Part shown: piece after piece, positions 1-12,205 of the stretch
Layout: each line of letters starts with the position of its first letter
Numbering within the stretch: position 1 is the stretch's first letter
Origin: Pseudoneurospora amorphoporcata
Taxonomy: Eukaryota; Ascomycota; Sordariomycetes; Sordariales; Sordariaceae
Assembly (NCBI GenBank): GCA_033297205.1
Contig: MU859091.1
Span: 124,001-188,000, forward strand
Length of the DNA stretch: 64,000 nucleotides
Direction of reading: 5' to 3'
Made by a program: the position numbers and the translations under genes
The notes under the pieces: generated by a model
The model's database searches: none
Seen by the model: the letters and a program-made list of their open reading frames with translations, nothing else
What the model was told of the DNA's origin: nothing

Positions 1-1725
1 GGACATGCTTCATAATCTCAGCCGCGATCTCCGCGTCAGGCCGAGATGACATGGACGCGGGTGTCACAACAAAGGCCTTTGGCACTTCTCCGTCGCGGTC
101 GTCGGGCACAGCGATGACAGCACAGTCATCTACGGCGGGATGGACGAGGAGATGGGCTTCTAGCTCGGCAGGCGCAACTTGGTGTCCCTGAAAGAATCAT
201 ATGTCAGTACTTGCGAGAAGAAGTTCGGAAGTGCCATGTCCACTGTACGTACCTTGACCTTGATCAGCTCCTTCAGGCGGTCAACGATGCTGATATGCTC
301 GTATCCCGCCGGCGACTTGGTCACAATGACCTCGTCTCCCGTCCGCATCCACCTTCCGTCTTCGTCAAAGACATACGCTTCGCTAGTGGCACGCTCGTTG
401 TTGAGATATCCAAGAGTAACTGACGGCGACTGGACGAGAAGTTCACCACGCACTCCGTACTCTGTGATCTCTCTTCCGTCCTGGTCGATAACCTTGGCTT
501 TTGTTCCAGGGACCAGAGAGCCGGATGTGCCCTGCACAATATCATGCTCACTTGTCGAGCAGACAACGGTCGAGGTCTCCGTCAAGCCATATCCTTGGCC
601 AACCTTCCACTTGGGGAACAGCTTGAGTAACTCGTCCTGTGTCTCTTTTCCGAGAGGGGCAGCACCCGTAAAGACTTTGCGAACACTGCTCAGGTCGAAC
701 TTCTTGAGAGTATCCCTGCTGCTCAACATACGAACGACGATGGGGGGTACAAGAGGGAGATGGTTGATCTTGAACTTTTCAATGGCCTGGAGGAAGCCGT
801 TGAACTCGAACTTGGGTAGAACGATGAGCTCGTCGCCGCGCCATGTGGCAGAGTGAGCGACCACGACGAGGCCGTAGATATGGCTGAAGGGTAACAATGC
901 GAGCTCGACTTGTGTATCGACGCCACTCTTCTTGCGACCGACATCTTCAAAGATGCAGTATTGCATCGTATTGGCAATCACGTTCCTGTGGGAAATCATG
1001 ACGGCCTTGGGCAGACCAGAGGTGCCGCTCGAATAGCAGAGGAAGGCGACTTGGCGGGCACCTTGACCCTTGGTCCATCGAAGCGGCTCGAGGTCGGGTA
1101 CGGAGCGGCCGAGCTCAACGAGGTCGTCGACGGTCTTGTATGGAAGCTTCTTGGCATGATGAGGGAGGTCCATAAGGAAGATCTTGTCTTGGGAAATTCC
1201 CACGGCCTTGGCGGCCTTAAGGGCGGTCTCTAGGACGGATAGACATGTGAACAAGCACTTTGCGCCAGAAGAGCGAAGTTGGTGCTCTAGTTCACTAGCG
1301 TTGTATGCGACGTTGGCGGGGGTCGCGATGCCAGACAAGCGGTGGATCGAGTGGAGGACGGAAACGTAGTCGATGGTGTTGACAGAGAAGACGCAGATGA
1401 CCTTGTCCCAGGGCAAGTCGGCGTTGGGCTCCCATCCCGTGATCTTGTGGAGGGCCTTGGCGAGGAGTTCTGTCCTTTCGAACGCCTGCTTCACGGTATA
1501 TGTCTTGCCGGTAAGACCACATGTCCAAGGATTCCTGCTCTTGTCGATGGGGCGGCGCCCGTAAACTTCATTCTTCATAAACTCGCCAATGGTGACCGAA
1601 TCGGGAGGGTCTGGTCACCGTTAGTTGAGGCATGTCCAAAGGCGCAAAGCAGCCGATACTGAGTGGCGAGGCTACAACGTACCGAAGGGAAGCTTAGGGA
1701 CCCAGGGAGGAGGATAGAAGACCAT
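1..1725 (-). CDS. 4-coumarate-CoA ligase-like acyl-CoA synthetase (3' end off window)
   Basis: This is an ANL-superfamily adenylating enzyme that activates a carboxylic acid as acyl-AMP and then acyl-CoA. Exons read on the minus strand are 1725-1683, 1610-253 and 187-<1, with introns 1682-1611 and 252-188 (GTACGT donors, CAG acceptors). The protein starts MVFYPPPWVPKLPF. The P-loop A3 motif YSSGTSGLPKAVMISHRN lies near residue 207, followed by GYGLTETS and the A7 TGDE motif. The last visible exon encodes the small C-terminal lid (HQVAPAELEAHL, then DDCAVIAVPD), so only the final lid residues, including the A10 lysine region, are missing beyond position 1. The fungal 4CL-like group includes peroxisomal fatty acyl or phenylpropanoid ligases, and a C-terminal PTS1 signal cannot be checked here. 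The family is certain; the substrate is unknown. Confidence 0.93.
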
Positions 1726-2576
1726 TTTGAAGTAACTGTGAGTAGACTATGGCTGGAGGAGGAGGTCCAGTCTGATGTCTGTTTGGCAAGGATGACACGG
1801 GAAAGCGAGAAGAGACTGAAGGAGAAAGAGGGAGATAAGTAAAAAGAAAGAGGGCAAGAAGGGAAAAAGGAATCCATCGCGCCTTCCTCCCCGCGCCCAT
1901 TCCCCATTCAGTCGCCCTCCACCGAATTCTATCCGCCATCTCCCCGAGTCTTGGCCGCGGCTGGATGTCAATGGCCCACGATTGATGCAGACGGAAGAGT
2001 GCTAAGGTAACCAAACTCGGCATTGAACTTTCCGCTTCTAGGTACAGTACCGCATCTCCACTTCCCCAAGTCCTCGGCTATCCGGGTTTCGATCTGGGGA
2101 AACCAGCCCCACTCTTCCTTTATGGGATTGAAGTCGCTATTCGCACTACTACACCATTCTGGGGGCCAACAACAGCAGTAATCTCGTCTCGCAATGCCCT
2201 CAATCAATTTCTGTCTTTCAGTTTTGCAATGTTTGTTTTCTTCAACCCGAGGGACCGACAGAAGGGAGACCGTCACCGAATCTCTAACTACCCCGCACGG
2301 CATCCATTATGCGGAGCTGTTAAAGACAGTGACCCACACAGTTCGTTGTTTGGCCGAGTCCAGTCCTGCCAGTTCATCGCAACTTTCTCGTGTGCAACTC
2401 CACTGCCGTGCCAGGCGCCGCTATGTCGATTCGAAGTGCAAAGCCTCCGTGTTGTTGGAGCAAATCCTCTCGAGATGTCAGCCCTCGGCGTGCCGATTAT
2501 CATAATTCACGGCCGCCTCAAAGGTTTCGTCTTTGGAACTTTTGTCTTGCGGTTGTGCTAGTATCATGGCCCGTTG
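1726..2576. other. Intergenic region between divergent genes
   Basis: Upstream region of the minus-strand ligase and the plus-strand six-exon gene. Several overlapping open frames exist on both strands, but none has a recognisable motif, a clean start with coding-like codon use, or convincing splice partners. There is a purine-rich stretch around 1795-1870. Presumed shared promoter and 5' leaders. Confidence 0.5.
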
Positions 2577-3761
2577 ATGATAGGTTCCAACTCCATCTTC
2601 GGACCATTGCCGTCCATCACCAAACGCTGTGCAACCACGCCTTGGACTGTGAGCTTACATTTGATTGCGCAGTTAATGATTATGCACATCTTGGTCGAGG
2701 ACGACGAGATACGTTATAGTCGTTACCAGGACTGAGATTCCGGTACTCCAGATGTGTTAAGTTGGACTCAGCACCGACCCTGCCATATGGGCCAAGCAAA
2801 AACTCTATTCTATGGTGTTTATATGTGGATGTATGCCTATGTATCGACGACGGGCAATCTACCTCTATATATCCTGTCTGTAGGGCAACTACGATGATTT
2901 TCTTTTGGGGTTTGGACCCGGACCTGCTCTCTCGACCATTTCAGCAGTATGCTCCACACCGATTAACCAGAGCGAGAGGGCTGCGGAACTTCGCCATATC
3001 CCTTCCAGACTACCAGAAGTGTCACCAGGCTCCCCGCCCATGTCACCGCTTAGTCCGCTGCCGCCCTGGTTTAACGATGAGGACATGGAATGCCCTAGCA
3101 CTCCGATCATGAAGCAACCATCATCTCCGCTGGCATCCCTCACCAGTTCGCTCCTACTACGACTGGAGAGTAACCACTTTGAACGTTCTTCACTCTCACC
3201 ATTGTTAGTGGGTCAAGCATTGGCCCCCTCAGCGGTTCTGTTTCCAAATCTTCCAGCCCCTGCCCTTCAACTCGCAAGCGTGGTTCTGATGAGCTTGGAA
3301 CAGCAGAAGCCGAGCGTGGTCAAAAGGTTGCTCGCCGTTCAGCCCAGAAAGCCCAGAAGACATCCACGCAAGACGAAGAAAGCGGATTGTTAACTTCCAG
3401 TCAGCAACGTAAGCGGAAGCCCGCAATCCTCCACAACTAGCAAGACCTCCCATGTGGACAAACAGGAGGTGCGGTCCAACTGACGAGACGGTTTGTTCGA
3501 GACACTGCCATATCCCAAAGCTTGCAAGGGAAGCATTCTTCTCGCGATGGCATTGCTTGTAACTTCCTGATCGATTTAGGACGTAGTGTCCGCGACGGTT
3601 TTGGAGGTCCAGTTAGCACCTCACGACTGTGAGTGTGCAAGTTATGGTATATCGTTACTTGCGTTACTGATTGATTCTTTCACAGAGTGGAGGAGGCCAT
3701 GAGGAGGATACGGACACAGCCAGATAAGGCCATCAAGGTCGACGATGTCCTCAATGTGTGA
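2577..3761 (+). CDS. Uncharacterised 297-residue protein, six exons (reconstructed)
   Basis: I do not recognise the family. The model is built from splice signals: exons 2577-2648, 2720-2830, 2884-3203, 3257-3408, 3466-3628 and 3686-3761. Introns are 71, 53, 53, 57 and 57 nt, with donors GTGAGC, GTATGC, GTTAGT, GTAAGC and GTGAGT, and acceptors ending TAG or CAG. All phases agree and the sum is 298 codons including the stop. An in-frame TAG at 2559 lies before the first ATG. The product has a proline/serine-rich middle (LPEVSPGSPPMSPLSPLPP), an acidic patch WFNDEDMECP, a basic STRKRG segment, a glutamine/lysine-rich KVARRSAQKAQKTSTQ segment, and a C-terminal half predicted to be helical (LVEEAMRRIRTQPDKAIKVDD). 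It may be a regulatory or nuclear protein, but that is a guess. The first two exons are less certain than the last four. Confidence 0.55.
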
Positions 3762-4447
3762 GCATTCGCAGGGCTTAAAATCTCCAGGCGCCATTTGTAG
3801 TCGTTGCCTACGAGAACCATGTTGTAGTATATCGGCTGACATTTGGAGACCAGACGGTATGGGTATATTCGGTTACTGAGATATGTTTTTCTTGCCTTGT
3901 GTCTTGATGACAGCCTCAACATATCATCTTCACCATATCCGTTGTCGTACACAACTCTGAATTTGTGAATGTTATGGACTAGGAACCGTGATAAGGATGA
4001 TAAGGTTAGTGATGTCATTGAAGCTTATCGGAGATCATGACGGGACCCACCGGGACGGCTGACCCCACCATTGCACCGTGCACCGCTCCGGTGGGGGACC
4101 GGCGCAGGGAAAGTGGAGTGCGGGCCCGCGCATACAAACGTGCGGGACGGAGCGGGGACTCGGCCGTGTTGACTTGGGGCCAAAGTCTTGGCGAAAATGT
4201 TCCATTCTCTGCCATCGGCCTCGTCCCGTTCGGGAGCTCCAAATTTATTCTTTTTTCGACAATCTTCTTTCCGCCAGCAGCATCCACCGGCGACAAGCTT
4301 CGGCCACAGCAACAACCAGCGCTCAACCACCCCGCCCGATTCCCGAAGAGCGGCTAGGTCTTCCTTTTTCCCTCGACCAAAGCTTTATTCACCCTTCCTC
4401 GTCCCGCAAAGTAGCTTGACACAAGCCGACCGCAACCTCAAATTACC
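3762..4447. other. Intergenic region upstream of atp12
   Basis: No convincing gene. Contains the 3' flank of the upstream gene and the GC-rich promoter and leader of atp12. Short open frames at 4015-4419 on both strands look like composition effects. Confidence 0.5.
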
Positions 4448-5704
4448 ATGACGCCCGCCGCCATGCGGATGCGCTTGGCCGCTCCCCTCCTCCGCCAGCG
4501 CGCCTCCCTCCTCCCGACCGCCGTCCTAGCCTACCGCAGCGCCCGCGCAATCCACTCCAGCCCACCCGAGCATGCCAAAGTCGTCCCCGTCTACGGAACT
4601 GGTCCCCCACCCGAGCCACCCAAGCCCGCCGCCGAGTTTGCCCCCTCCAGCAACGATTCCGACCCTCCGACCCGCAACGGCGGCGCCATTCCCGAAATCC
4701 AAGAAGGCACCGCCGCCGACCCTTGGTCTCGCATCTCCCGCCGCAAGCGGCAAGCCGCCATGCTTCGCGCCGCCACCCTGCCTCCCACCGCCGGCTCCTC
4801 CTCCGCACCGGGCGGCATCGGCCTGAAGCGACGATTCTGGAAAACCGTCACCGTCGTGACGAGAGAAGACATGAACGAAATCCACCTCGACTCGCGCGCT
4901 CTCCGTCGTCCAGACACCAAGAACATCATCCGCCTGCCTTTAACCAAACCCTCTCTAGCCTCGGCCTTGGCAATCGAATGGGACCAGCTCGTCTCTGCTC
5001 AACAAGCGACAAAGCAACATCTCATCCCTTTAACCTCGTTGGTCTGCCGCGCCCTCGACATCGCCGACGAAGATGCGCTGGGCAAGACCGAAATCCGCGA
5101 CAGCATAGCCAAGGTCCTCCTCCGCTACCTCGACACCGACTCCCTCCTTTGCTGGGCGCCAGTCCCCACGCACCCTGAAGACGGACGGAACGATGCGGGG
5201 TATACCCTCAGGGAACTGCAAGAGGAAGCGTACAGCTCCGTCGTTTCCTTCCTGACGACCCGCGTCTGGCCGGGCGTGACTATCGTCCCCGTGCTCGACG
5301 AGACAAGCATCATGCCGCGCCAGCAAGAGCCGGGCACGCGCGAGGTGGTGCATGGGTGGATGTTGGGCCTTTCGGCGTGGGAGCTGGCGGCGCTGGAGAG
5401 GGTGGCGCTGGCGGGCAAGAGTCTTTTGATGGCGGCGAGGTTGGTGGTGGAGTGGAGTGGGGATGGGGGAAACGCTGTTGTGCAGACTCCTGAAGAGGAG
5501 GCCCAAAATAAGAAGAGGTGGGGAATCGAGGAGGCCGCGAGGGCGGTTAGTCTTGAGGTGGATTGGCAGACGACCCAGTGGGGCGAGGTCGAGGATACGC
5601 ATGATGTTGAGAAGGTCGATTTGAGGAGGCAGCTGGGTAGTGCGGTGTTGTTGTGTGCTGGGCAGGGGGCAACGGATGTGAGTGTGAATAAGGCGAAGCT
5701 ATAG
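4448..5704 (+). CDS. atp12: Mitochondrial F1-ATPase assembly chaperone Atp12
   Basis: Atp12 binds the free alpha subunit of the mitochondrial F1-ATPase and keeps it soluble until it joins the alpha3-beta3 hexamer in the matrix. This is an intronless 418-residue ORF. Residues 1 to about 40 form an Arg/Ala-rich presequence without acidic residues (MTPAAMRMRLAAPLLRQR). A proline-rich linker follows to about residue 120. The Atp12 domain then runs to about 330, with the family hallmarks FWKTVTVV, LDSRALRRPDTKNIIRLP, ALAIEWDQ, PLTSLVCRALD and LRYLDTDSLLCWAP, and the C-terminal WMLGLSAWELAALERV. The ATG at 4448 is used because it gives the targeting peptide; internal ATGs at codons 6 and 8 are alternatives. 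The long linker is typical of Sordariomycete orthologues. The neighbouring efr3 gene is convergent. Confidence 0.95.
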   Translation: MTPAAMRMRLAAPLLRQRASLLPTAVLAYRSARAIHSSPPEHAKVVPVYGTGPPPEPPKPAAEFAPSSNDSDPPTRNGGAIPEIQEGTAADPWSRISRRKRQAAMLRAATLPPTAGSSSAPGGIGLKRRFWKTVTVVTREDMNEIHLDSRALRRPDTKNIIRLPLTKPSLASALAIEWDQLVSAQQATKQHLIPLTSLVCRALDIADEDALGKTEIRDSIAKVLLRYLDTDSLLCWAPVPTHPEDGRNDAGYTLRELQEEAYSSVVSFLTTRVWPGVTIVPVLDETSIMPRQQEPGTREVVHGWMLGLSAWELAALERVALAGKSLLMAARLVVEWSGDGGNAVVQTPEEEAQNKKRWGIEEAARAVSLEVDWQTTQWGEVEDTHDVEKVDLRRQLGSAVLLCAGQGATDVSVNKAKL

Positions 5705-6575
5705 TATAGTTTTGGGTGCGAGGTTGCGGTTGGGTTGTATGGATAGCCCGTGGTAAAGAAGGTTGTTCTTTTTGTATCATATAGGTATTATTATTGTTAG
5801 CTGTACTGTACATGGTATTTCTGGTATATAGACTATAAAAGTATAGAGCATTGTAAAACATATATGTGGACTATCGTTTTCACTTGAGATACCTTGTATG
5901 TGTCACTCCAGTGGCGTGATTATTATACCCTTAGGGATTATAATAACCCACCCTCTTGTCCTTTCTAACTTCTCTCTCTCTCTATACTAAGTGCAGAGGT
6001 CTTCAACCAGCATCTGGCAACGGAAAACTTCTACTCACAAAGCAGTATACTTGGAGTCTCCTCTACTCCGTATCTCTCTTGTTTTATCCTCACCTATCTA
6101 TTCTTACAAAAAAAAAAAAAAAAAAAAAAAAAAAGAAGGGAATTGTAGCTCAGCAAGGTACATAAAGTTACGTTTAGTTTTTAACACAAAAGAAAAAGTG
6201 AAGTCAATCAGTAGAACAACGTAAAGTAACGTGGTGACGAAAGAAGAAAAAGAAGATACGAGTTATACAAATACGTCCCGCACGCAAATCCCCCCTTTCC
6301 CCATGTAATATAAATAAACAAGACATAAGAGATTCCTTTTGCGTCGCTATAATCAACCTGTCACCTCTTGCTCATATCCTCCTTTCTTCCCCTGCCCCAC
6401 TCCCGTTCGATCGAAAATGAAACCCCATTATCAAGTTGAATAGTTCGAAAAGAATAAGTTAGTCTATAAATGATTCCCCCCACTCTGAGAAGAGAAAATC
6501 ACCACATTCCCATGAAATAATGATCTTTTGTTTATTCCACCCACACACCCATCACCTGTTTTCCCCTCAGCCGGT
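5705..6575. other. Convergent 3' intergenic region (atp12 / efr3)
   Basis: AT-rich region between two convergent stop codons with no supported gene. It carries a CT-rich stretch at 5970-5985, a 27-nt A run at 6108-6134 and several AATAAA-like sequences. It presumably holds both poly(A) sites. Confidence 0.6.
6108..6134. repeat. Poly(A)/poly(T) tract
   Basis: Uninterrupted run of 27 A on the plus strand in the convergent 3' flank of atp12 and efr3. No target-site duplication or element body was seen next to it, so it is a simple homopolymer and not a retroelement tail. Confidence 0.9.
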
Positions 6576-9500
6576 TTAATAAGGCGGCTTCCCCACAGTC
6601 CCCAAACTCTTGTTAAAATCGCCGCCGTTAATCGACGCACTATCAATCCCCTTTAGCAACGCCGCCAGGTCCATAGCGGGAGGCTTCTCCCCCAGCCACG
6701 ACGAGGACATGGGCCCTCCTGCGCGAGAACCCGCCCGGCTCTTGATGCTTCTCTTGGAGGAAGTTGACGGTCTCGGGAAGGTTGCTGCTTGGTGCTGGTG
6801 TTGAGTGCGGGAAGTAGTTCGCGAGACGGGGACACCGAGGTTAGCGGCGGCGCCGCCGTTGGCAGATAGATCTTCAGTGGCAGGTTTTTCATCGTCACCC
6901 GGTACCAACGGCCCACCAAACTTCAGCTGCTGGCCCTCACGATCCTGGGAAGAGCGACGTGGAGGGCTGGAAGCGACCTGGCTGGTATTATCGGGAGAAC
7001 CCTGTCCGCCTCCGGCAGCGGCTCCTGGGTTGAAAGACAGCTCGCTGGGCGCCATGTCATAGCTGACGAGGCTATCGTCACTATCATCAGAGTGGTGGAA
7101 TCCGATGCCGTGCGAGGTGGGCGGGGGCTGGAGGTGGCCAGAAAGAACGGCCTTGAGCTGCTCTACGGACGTGACGGGTTGTTGGGCCTTGGCAGCCCTG
7201 TAGGTGGAGTGGGTGGGTGAGCCGCCGGCGTTGCTGCGGATGCTGGTCTTGCGCGTGCGGCCTACTTGGACGCCGTTGGCGCCTGGTGGGGAAGACGAAG
7301 GGCGGAGGTTCGAGTTGCTTGCGTAAGGCGATGTCACGCCGTTTACGCCGAGGCGGTTGTTGTTGTTGTTAACAGTATTCCGGTGAGTACCGGTTGTGCC
7401 GGATCGCGAGCCGTTGAGTGAGGCAGCCTTGCTGCTGCCTGCTTGCGCGTTGGCGAGAACTTGTTCCCTTGTCCAGTCGCCGAGCATCAGATCACGGAAC
7501 TGAGGTGGGAGTTCCCGTTGGGTTTCGGCCTTGGGGATCGTGCTCAACGTCGATCCGAGGATGGGGTGGGTGAAGTTCCGACCGGGACTAACGGTCGGGC
7601 TTGTAGGAGGCGAGGTTGCCAGTTCCTGATAGCCTGTGCAGACACAGTCCACCAGGAGTGCGCGCTCATCGAACGGTAAAAGGGCCTCGGACTCGAGATC
7701 CTGGATGTTCATCTTTGGTGGCGGGCGTGCCTGACCTGGCGTGCCCACAAGATCAACAGTAGGAGCGGGAATGTTGATACCCTCGACCCAAAAGTGCTTG
7801 CTACGGCGCCTGATGATCTCGCCATGGATCGCCCTCCCCGGAGCAGTCCCTTCGCAATCAAACTTCTCGGTCAATGCCCAGAGGTAGCCATGCACCAGAC
7901 TGCCAATGCGGACCTTGCCAAGGGGCGTCTCAACCTCTTGGATATCCTCTTGGAGTCTGAAAATCATGGGAATACCAAACTTGGCAGCATTGACACCAAG
8001 CTGACTCACGAGCTTGGCCAAGAGCACGTGGAGCAGCACCAGATCATTCTCGTAGTCAACAAACTGCAAAGCGTGATCGTAGATGGCAAGGTGAAGGAGC
8101 TGCAAGAAGTGCGAGCGCGGTACCTTTGCTGACTTGTCCACCCGAGCAGATGCGCTCGAGACCACCCGGCGAGCAAGGTTGGCCTCTTGGACAGCCCGGT
8201 TCTTCAACGTTGCCCTGGCAGATTCATCCCTTGCCAAAGAATCTGCTGCTGTGGTCTCCCGATCCAACCATGTCACGACGGCATCCACGTATGCCTTGCG
8301 CACGAGGCCATCAGGATCCCGCAGAAGCCATTGCGTACCATCCCAGGTCTGGATGGGAACGCGGTTTCTGGAGAGGTTGATGTTGCCGCTCATCATTGTG
8401 CGGGGGTTGGCAACCCGAAGAATGGCCTTGATGGCTCTGAGCGCCGCGATCTTGGCGACAGTAAGAGCGAAAAGGGACTCGAGGGGCTGGTCCTCGGTGG
8501 CCTCTCCGTTTGGCGAGGAGTTCGGGGGCGTGGCCGACTTGGACGGCCGTAGCTTAAGCAAAATCGTCTGGATCATGTCCGAGATCTGATCGGCGTAGTA
8601 GACGTGGGTAGCCAAGTCGCCGATACACTGTTGCAGCCTGAAGAGCAACTCTCTGCGCTGTCCAATAGCCCCCTCATTGTTGCCAATCTCCTCCTGCTCG
8701 ACCCTCATACTATCCGGGTCCCCTGGCATCTGAACGAGCCTCTGCATATGGCCAAGGAGGTTGAGAAGAACATCCATGACGCTCAGGCCGATCAAGTTGA
8801 CGTCCGAACGCAAAAGGGCGCTGATCATGGCGGCCTGGATGTTGTGGTGTCGCAGATTGTCGTCGGTCAGGGGCCGTTGCACAAGCACCTCGATGGCTGT
8901 GAGGAGAATAGTGAATCTGTCCGCCACCGGAGCCCACCGAGCCGCCATCAAAAACACCTTGATCGCCCACCCATTGTCCTTTGCATGCGCATCCCTCTTG
9001 ATAACCTGTTCGTTCTGATCCACTCGTTCCTCAATGAACCTGAGCAGAGCAATGGTAGGGTTGTGCGTCTGCGATCGGCTGGGGGCAACAAAGACCTGTC
9101 GCAAGCACTGCATGGCCAAGACGCCGATATCCTCTTCCGCCAGCTTGTCGACATCCACCGCGGTCCCCAGGAAGGCGATGGGGTTGGGGTGGCCCGGCTC
9201 ATCGCCGTTCGTCTCGGATGCCTGGGCCGTGGCAATGCTCGTCCTCCTCCGCAGCAGCGGCGCATCCTCGACCGTGTCTTCCCCCTCGGCTCTCTGCAGC
9301 AAGATGTCGAGGAAGTCTTCGTTTTCCGTCCACAAGTTTTCCAGGATCATGGGGACAATGATATTGTACTGGCGGGCAACCATGGAAGACAGGGCGTCGG
9401 AAGAGGCGACACTCCTAATGGCCTCCAAGCCGGCGTTCCTCCACCGCAGAGCGATAGGCTTACTATGCACTGCCTCTCCAGCCGCGGGACGGGTCGAGGC

Positions 9501-10089
9501 GAGAGAGGCGTACTGCTGGACGACAGAGACGTATTGGCGGAAATAGGCCTGGTCGGCGGCGAGCGAGGTAGGGTCATGGTGCTCGCAAAAGGCCTGGAAG
9601 GTCGGGATCGAGGACTCGACCATGGTGATGTCGCTCGACTTGAGGACCTGTTCGAGGATGCTGAGAACACATGATGCGAACAGGGGCAGGTCCTTGGGGG
9701 ACTTTTCGATCAGGGCGGCGAGGATCTGGAGGGTAACCTGGACGTTACTGTTTGTTGTATATGCATGCACTCGTTAGTAAAGTGTCCTTCAGAAGAAGTT
9801 GTGCAACGAGACAAGGGGTTAGTGTCGTGGTGATTTGTTGCATCGCATATATGAAGCTCATTAGATATGCATACCCTATCCTCTGGCGGTAGACGTCACT
9901 GGCAGTCTTCTTCTCGAGGAAGCTGCCGACTTTCTGGATTTTTGCGCGGCGCGACTGGCAGTAGAACAGGAGGTAGCTCAGCTCGCTCGAATTGGGCTTC
10001 ACATCGACGGCGCCCTTGGTGGTTCGAGGGTAGCACTTGAGGACCAGGACCTGGTGCTTGGGCCGGCATTTCTGCTGAAGGGCGTTCAT
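6576..10089 (-). CDS. efr3: Efr3 family plasma-membrane scaffold for PI4-kinase
   Basis: Efr3 is the peripheral membrane anchor that, with Ypp1, recruits the Stt4 phosphatidylinositol 4-kinase to plasma-membrane patches and so controls PI4P supply. Exons on the minus strand are 10089-9875 and 9747-6576. The intron 9874-9748 has a GTATGC donor and an AACAG acceptor, and joins RIG to NVQVTLQIL. The product is 1128 residues. The N-terminus MNALQQKCRPKHQVLVLKCYP carries the conserved Cys and basic cluster used for membrane attachment. Armadillo-like helical repeats fill about residues 60-700 (KVGSFLEKKTASDVYRQRIG; LQILAALIEKSPKDLPLFA). The C-terminal 350 residues are Ser/Thr-, Gly- and Asn-rich and probably disordered, ending MDLAALLKGID then GKPPY. 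Yeast Efr3 is about 780 residues; the extra length lies in the disordered tail. Confidence 0.93.
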
Positions 10090-12205
10090 TTTTGTTTTAT
10101 TTTATTAAGTTGTTTCTGTTTTTGATTCAGGGGTATCGGGTCGAAGAGATTGGCTGGTTGACGGGATGTTCGGCTCAGCAGCTTCGGACAGTTCGCTCTC
10201 TTCTCACAAGGCGACGTGGTGCCTGGGTCGTCGGGCGGTCGTAGTCGTTCGGTCTGCTTGCAACATGGAGAAACCTGGAACTTGGGCTGATGACGGGTCG
10301 GTGACGGAGCTGAGAGGCAGAGAAAGGGTGAGATAGGACAGGGCAACGGTGTCGTGGCGGGCAAAAGCCGGGGCCTCGGGAGGTTTTTTGTTTTGCTGCT
10401 TGGGCCTTGCCCGAGTCTGACGGGGGGCGTGGAGATTGAAATGAAGGTGACCTTTGTTTGGGTCGGCGGAATCGCAGGTAATCTTGTTGTAGAACCCCAA
10501 CAGGTACCCCAAGCACAGGATTTTGCGCAGAAAGGTACTTGTGAAGCCTGGAAGCGGATCCGGGGCCTGAAGTCAGCGCGATTAGGGACCCCTGCTAGAG
10601 CATGCAAGACCGATAATTAGCTACGGGTATCCGTCGTGTTGCGCACGCTATGCGGAAACCGAAGATTTGATCAAGAGTTTTGTTGGAGGGCTGGCTTTTG
10701 ACTAATATGTTTCAGGCGCCTGGCGTAATGAACTTTCTCAAAAAATGATGATGGGACTTGTCTCTCCTTCTTTCAAGTTCCGAGTCCGTTGGTTGTGACT
10801 TGATAGAGTAAGGTAAGATGATGAATTGTGTTAACAATGCTGCCCAGCTATTGGCTGCTGTCGAGGCGCATGTCAACCCACGCTGATCATGTAATTGTAC
10901 ATCATCGTCCATCATGCTCCTTTTCCACTTTCTTCCATTGCATAGAACGACCGCTTGGGACGGAACTTGTGTTTTTGATATCGATGATAGCATCAAACTG
11001 AAGAGCCAAATTCTGAAACCGAACAATGAAGTGTGAAGCAAGTGTCCGCAATCAGCACGCGGCAGTTTCAGGTAGAGGTACATTCCAGTCATCTCTTGGC
11101 CGTCCAGTTGTACCAGGCGCTCGATTCTATGTGTTCCGTTCCCAGTTCCCACCAAGCGCTCCATTCCCAATCTGGTATCTCCATTTCCAACGCCAACTTC
11201 CATGAACGGAACCAACACTTCCATTCCTTCCCTTCCCGCCCAGGCACCTCACCGTCAAAGTGGAGAAAGTGTTTCACTCACTCCTCAACGTTTTCATCTA
11301 CCTACCTACCCACCCATCCACCGCTCTCAAAGTCTTGGGCACTCAAGCGCCAAAGCACAACATAGGTACTAGCGCATGCAGGGCCCAAATCTCCGCCGGA
11401 CCACCCGGGCGCCGGGACATCCTTCCTCTCTGCGCAAATATAATGCCTTGGCCAGGTACCATTTAAACTAATGCATCAAAGGCCGTCATCACATGATACC
11501 AGTTGCACAACTTTCTGAAGGCGTTTTGGAGCGAGAGGGGGTGTGTTGATCGACACCAACCAGTTGACTTCCGACGTCATTTGACCTTCTCTCGGGCCTT
11601 CCAAGTGTTTAGCCTGTTCGCTCGTCGTGGTCTTCATTGCGCCAAGGGATTTGCCCGACTTTAAACCCGTCCTCAACCTCAGCTTCACCCGTCCCTCCCT
11701 CGCACCGGACTCGCCAAGTTGACACATTTGCGCTCCATCACACCCGGTTGCTTGTTCCATATGCCATCTACCGTTGTCTCTAGATAGGCGCAAGCTGAGT
11801 GGTTAATGATTTACAAGCTGTCACTGTTGCAAGGTGTAACTTTCTTTCTGGATGCCTCGACTTTTGGCTGTTTTTATATCTCTATTTAGTTTCGTTCATT
11901 TCGTATCTTTTGATGATTCCCATAACCATAATGTCGTCAAGCTGAATGAGCAACAGGAAGACGAACTACCCTACCGACCCAATTAAACCTCTGCCTAAAC
12001 CCTTTTCCCTATGCCGTGCTCCGATTACCGTCGTACCTGTCCTCAAACAATTTGCTTTTGTGCAGATCCACCCCTAGCAGAGCCAATACACTATGCTGTA
12101 CACCCATACAAAAGAAATGATATATAGTACAGTAGTGAGACCTGACACTAGTCAGTCATATATTAGCTTGAGCCCGAGCTAAGCTCCCTTTCACTAAAAT
12201 CAATA
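10090..12205. other. 2.1 kb intergenic region, no supported gene
   Basis: Lies upstream of efr3 and downstream of the 1060-residue minus-strand gene. It should hold the efr3 promoter and leader (a CT-rich stretch is visible on the efr3 strand near 10400-10450). Open frames at 10712-11224 and 11476-11793 (minus) and 11033-11365 (plus) have no family signal, overlap one another, and lack biased third positions. TACC-type tetranucleotides occur at about 11300-11320. An undetected ncRNA or leader intron remains possible. Confidence 0.5.

Noticed and set aside
6108..6134. A27 run as a retroposon poly(A) tail
   Set aside because: No element body, no target-site duplication, and it lies in ordinary convergent 3' flank DNA.
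8604..9674. 356-codon plus-strand frame opposite efr3
   Set aside because: Antisense shadow of the efr3 coding exon; no family features.
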